Origin: CAVSEK01 sp963726975 | GTDB taxonomy: Bacteria > Actinomycetota > Actinomycetes > Mycobacteriales > SCTD01 | NCBI GenBank assembly: GCA_963726975.1 | Contig: CAVSEK010000013.1 | Location: 620,001 to 684,000, forward strand | Direction: 5' to 3' | DNA length: 64,000 bases | Shown: positions 63,594 through 64,000 of the stretch, piece after piece | Numbering within the stretch: position 1 is the first letter of the stretch | Layout: each line of letters starts with the position of its first letter | The notes under the pieces: generated by a model | Told to the model about the DNA's origin: nothing | The model's input: the letters and a program-made list of their open reading frames with translations, nothing else | The model's database searches: none | Translations under genes and position numbers: made by a program

Positions 63594-64000
63594 GTGCGCA
63601 CGTTCACCCGGGCGGGCCGGCCACCTGTGGCCCCGACTGCCCCGCCTGCCCCGCCAGCCCCGCCTGCCCCGTTCACCCCGCGCGCGGCGGTCCCCCACCC
63701 ACGCGCCGCGACCGGTCTGCGGACCTCCCCGGCCGGACGTGAGCCGGACGTCCACGAGGTCATCGACCGGCGGATGGTCACCACGCTCTTCCAGCCGGTG
63801 GTCCTGCTGAGCAGCGGCGCGGTCGTCGGCTTCGAGGCCCTCGGCCGAGGCCCGGCCGGCACCGCCCTCGAGTCGCCGAAGGCCCTGCTCGACGCGGCCG
63901 AGGAGGTGGGGCGGCTCGGCGAGCTCGACTGGCTGTGGCGCACGGCGGCGCTCCGGGCTGCCCTCGACAGCGGCCTGCACCCCTCGCTGTCCTGGTTCGT
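63594..64000 (+). CDS. EAL-domain protein, N-terminal part only
   Basis: The frame is open to the right edge. A Pro/Ala-rich N-terminus (RPPVAPTAPPAPPAPPAP) leads into an EAL domain: RRMVTTLFQPVVLLSSGAVVGFEALGRG, where EALxR is the catalytic signature start, then LDAAEEVGRLGELDWLWRTAAL. EAL domains hydrolyse c-di-GMP when their metal ligands are present; the rest lies outside. Start GTG (MRTFTRAG), with AAGGAG about 14 bases upstream, is tentative. The preceding 219 bases after the tRNAs hold no other gene I can support. Confidence 0.8.
   Translation, partial: MRTFTRAGRPPVAPTAPPAPPAPPAPFTPRAAVPHPRAATGLRTSPAGREPDVHEVIDRRMVTTLFQPVVLLSSGAVVGFEALGRGPAGTALESPKALLDAAEEVGRLGELDWLWRTAALRAALDSGLHPSLSWF

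Overview
The window is very GC-rich (mostly GTG/ATG starts, GTGA start/stop overlaps, G/C third positions). It carries actinobacterial markers: SsgB-like, PimA/PatA/PgsA1, and a SigK/RskA-like pair. The housekeeping gene order (aroB-aroK-aroC ... aroE-mltG-ruvX-alaS ... rarA ... aspS-hisS-MBL-PPIase-relA-apt-secF-secD-yajC-ruvB-ruvA-ruvC ... yebC-pdxT-pdxS ... pimA-patA-pgsA ... HIT-thrS) follows, from memory, the Mycobacterium tuberculosis block around Rv2538c-Rv2614c. The host is therefore an actinobacterium. The ssgB-like gene next to a tRNA-Gly/Cys/Val cluster points to a morphologically complex or motile lineage (Kineosporia-, Motilibacter- or Streptomyces-like); I cannot name the genus. 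Almost all genes lie on the minus strand.

Layout. 1-2444: aroB (cut by the window edge), aroK, aroC. 2492-21898: a complete monoderm type IV pilus (T4P) locus inserted between aroC and aroE. It contains pilM/N/O and a PilP-position protein, prepilin peptidase, four minor-pilin-like genes, two tandem major pilins, pilC, pilT, pilB and a GTPase/roadblock/DUF4388 module. A divergent secreted Asp-box protein sits among them. 21945-30084: aroE, mltG, ruvX, alaS, two small membrane-associated proteins, rarA, a YihY protein. 30105-44086: GNAT, aspS, hisS, MBL hydrolase, cyclophilin, relA, apt, secFD-yajC, ruvBAC with an SOS box. 44162-48146: a cassette of CheR-PAS, CheB, an unknown and a degenerate receiver. 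48265-53950: yebC, pdxTS, a LemA-like protein and the PIM/phospholipid genes. 54035-63000: EF-G-like gene, secreted hydrolase, HIT, thrS, OsmC, PGPGW protein, rskA, sigK, ssgB, tRNAs. 63594-64000: start of an EAL-domain gene.

The most interesting signal is c-di-GMP wiring of the pilus. Each of the two tandem pilin genes is preceded by a sequence with the conserved core and fold of a c-di-GMP-I (GEMM-I) riboswitch and followed by a strong hairpin terminator, so the whole riboswitch-pilin-terminator unit has been duplicated. The assembly ATPase PilB begins with a tandem MshEN-like motif, a known c-di-GMP-binding fold, and an EAL gene lies at the right end. A small Ras-like GTPase, a roadblock/LC7 protein and a DUF4388 protein next to pilB resemble the MglA/MglB polarity switch of myxobacterial pili.

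Sequence quality. Many genes carry single-base frameshifts, several of them in C or G runs. They are very dense from about 54.0 to 62.9 kb, where even the essential thrS is broken repeatedly while keeping full length. I read most of these as sequencing or assembly errors rather than gene decay, and annotate across them.
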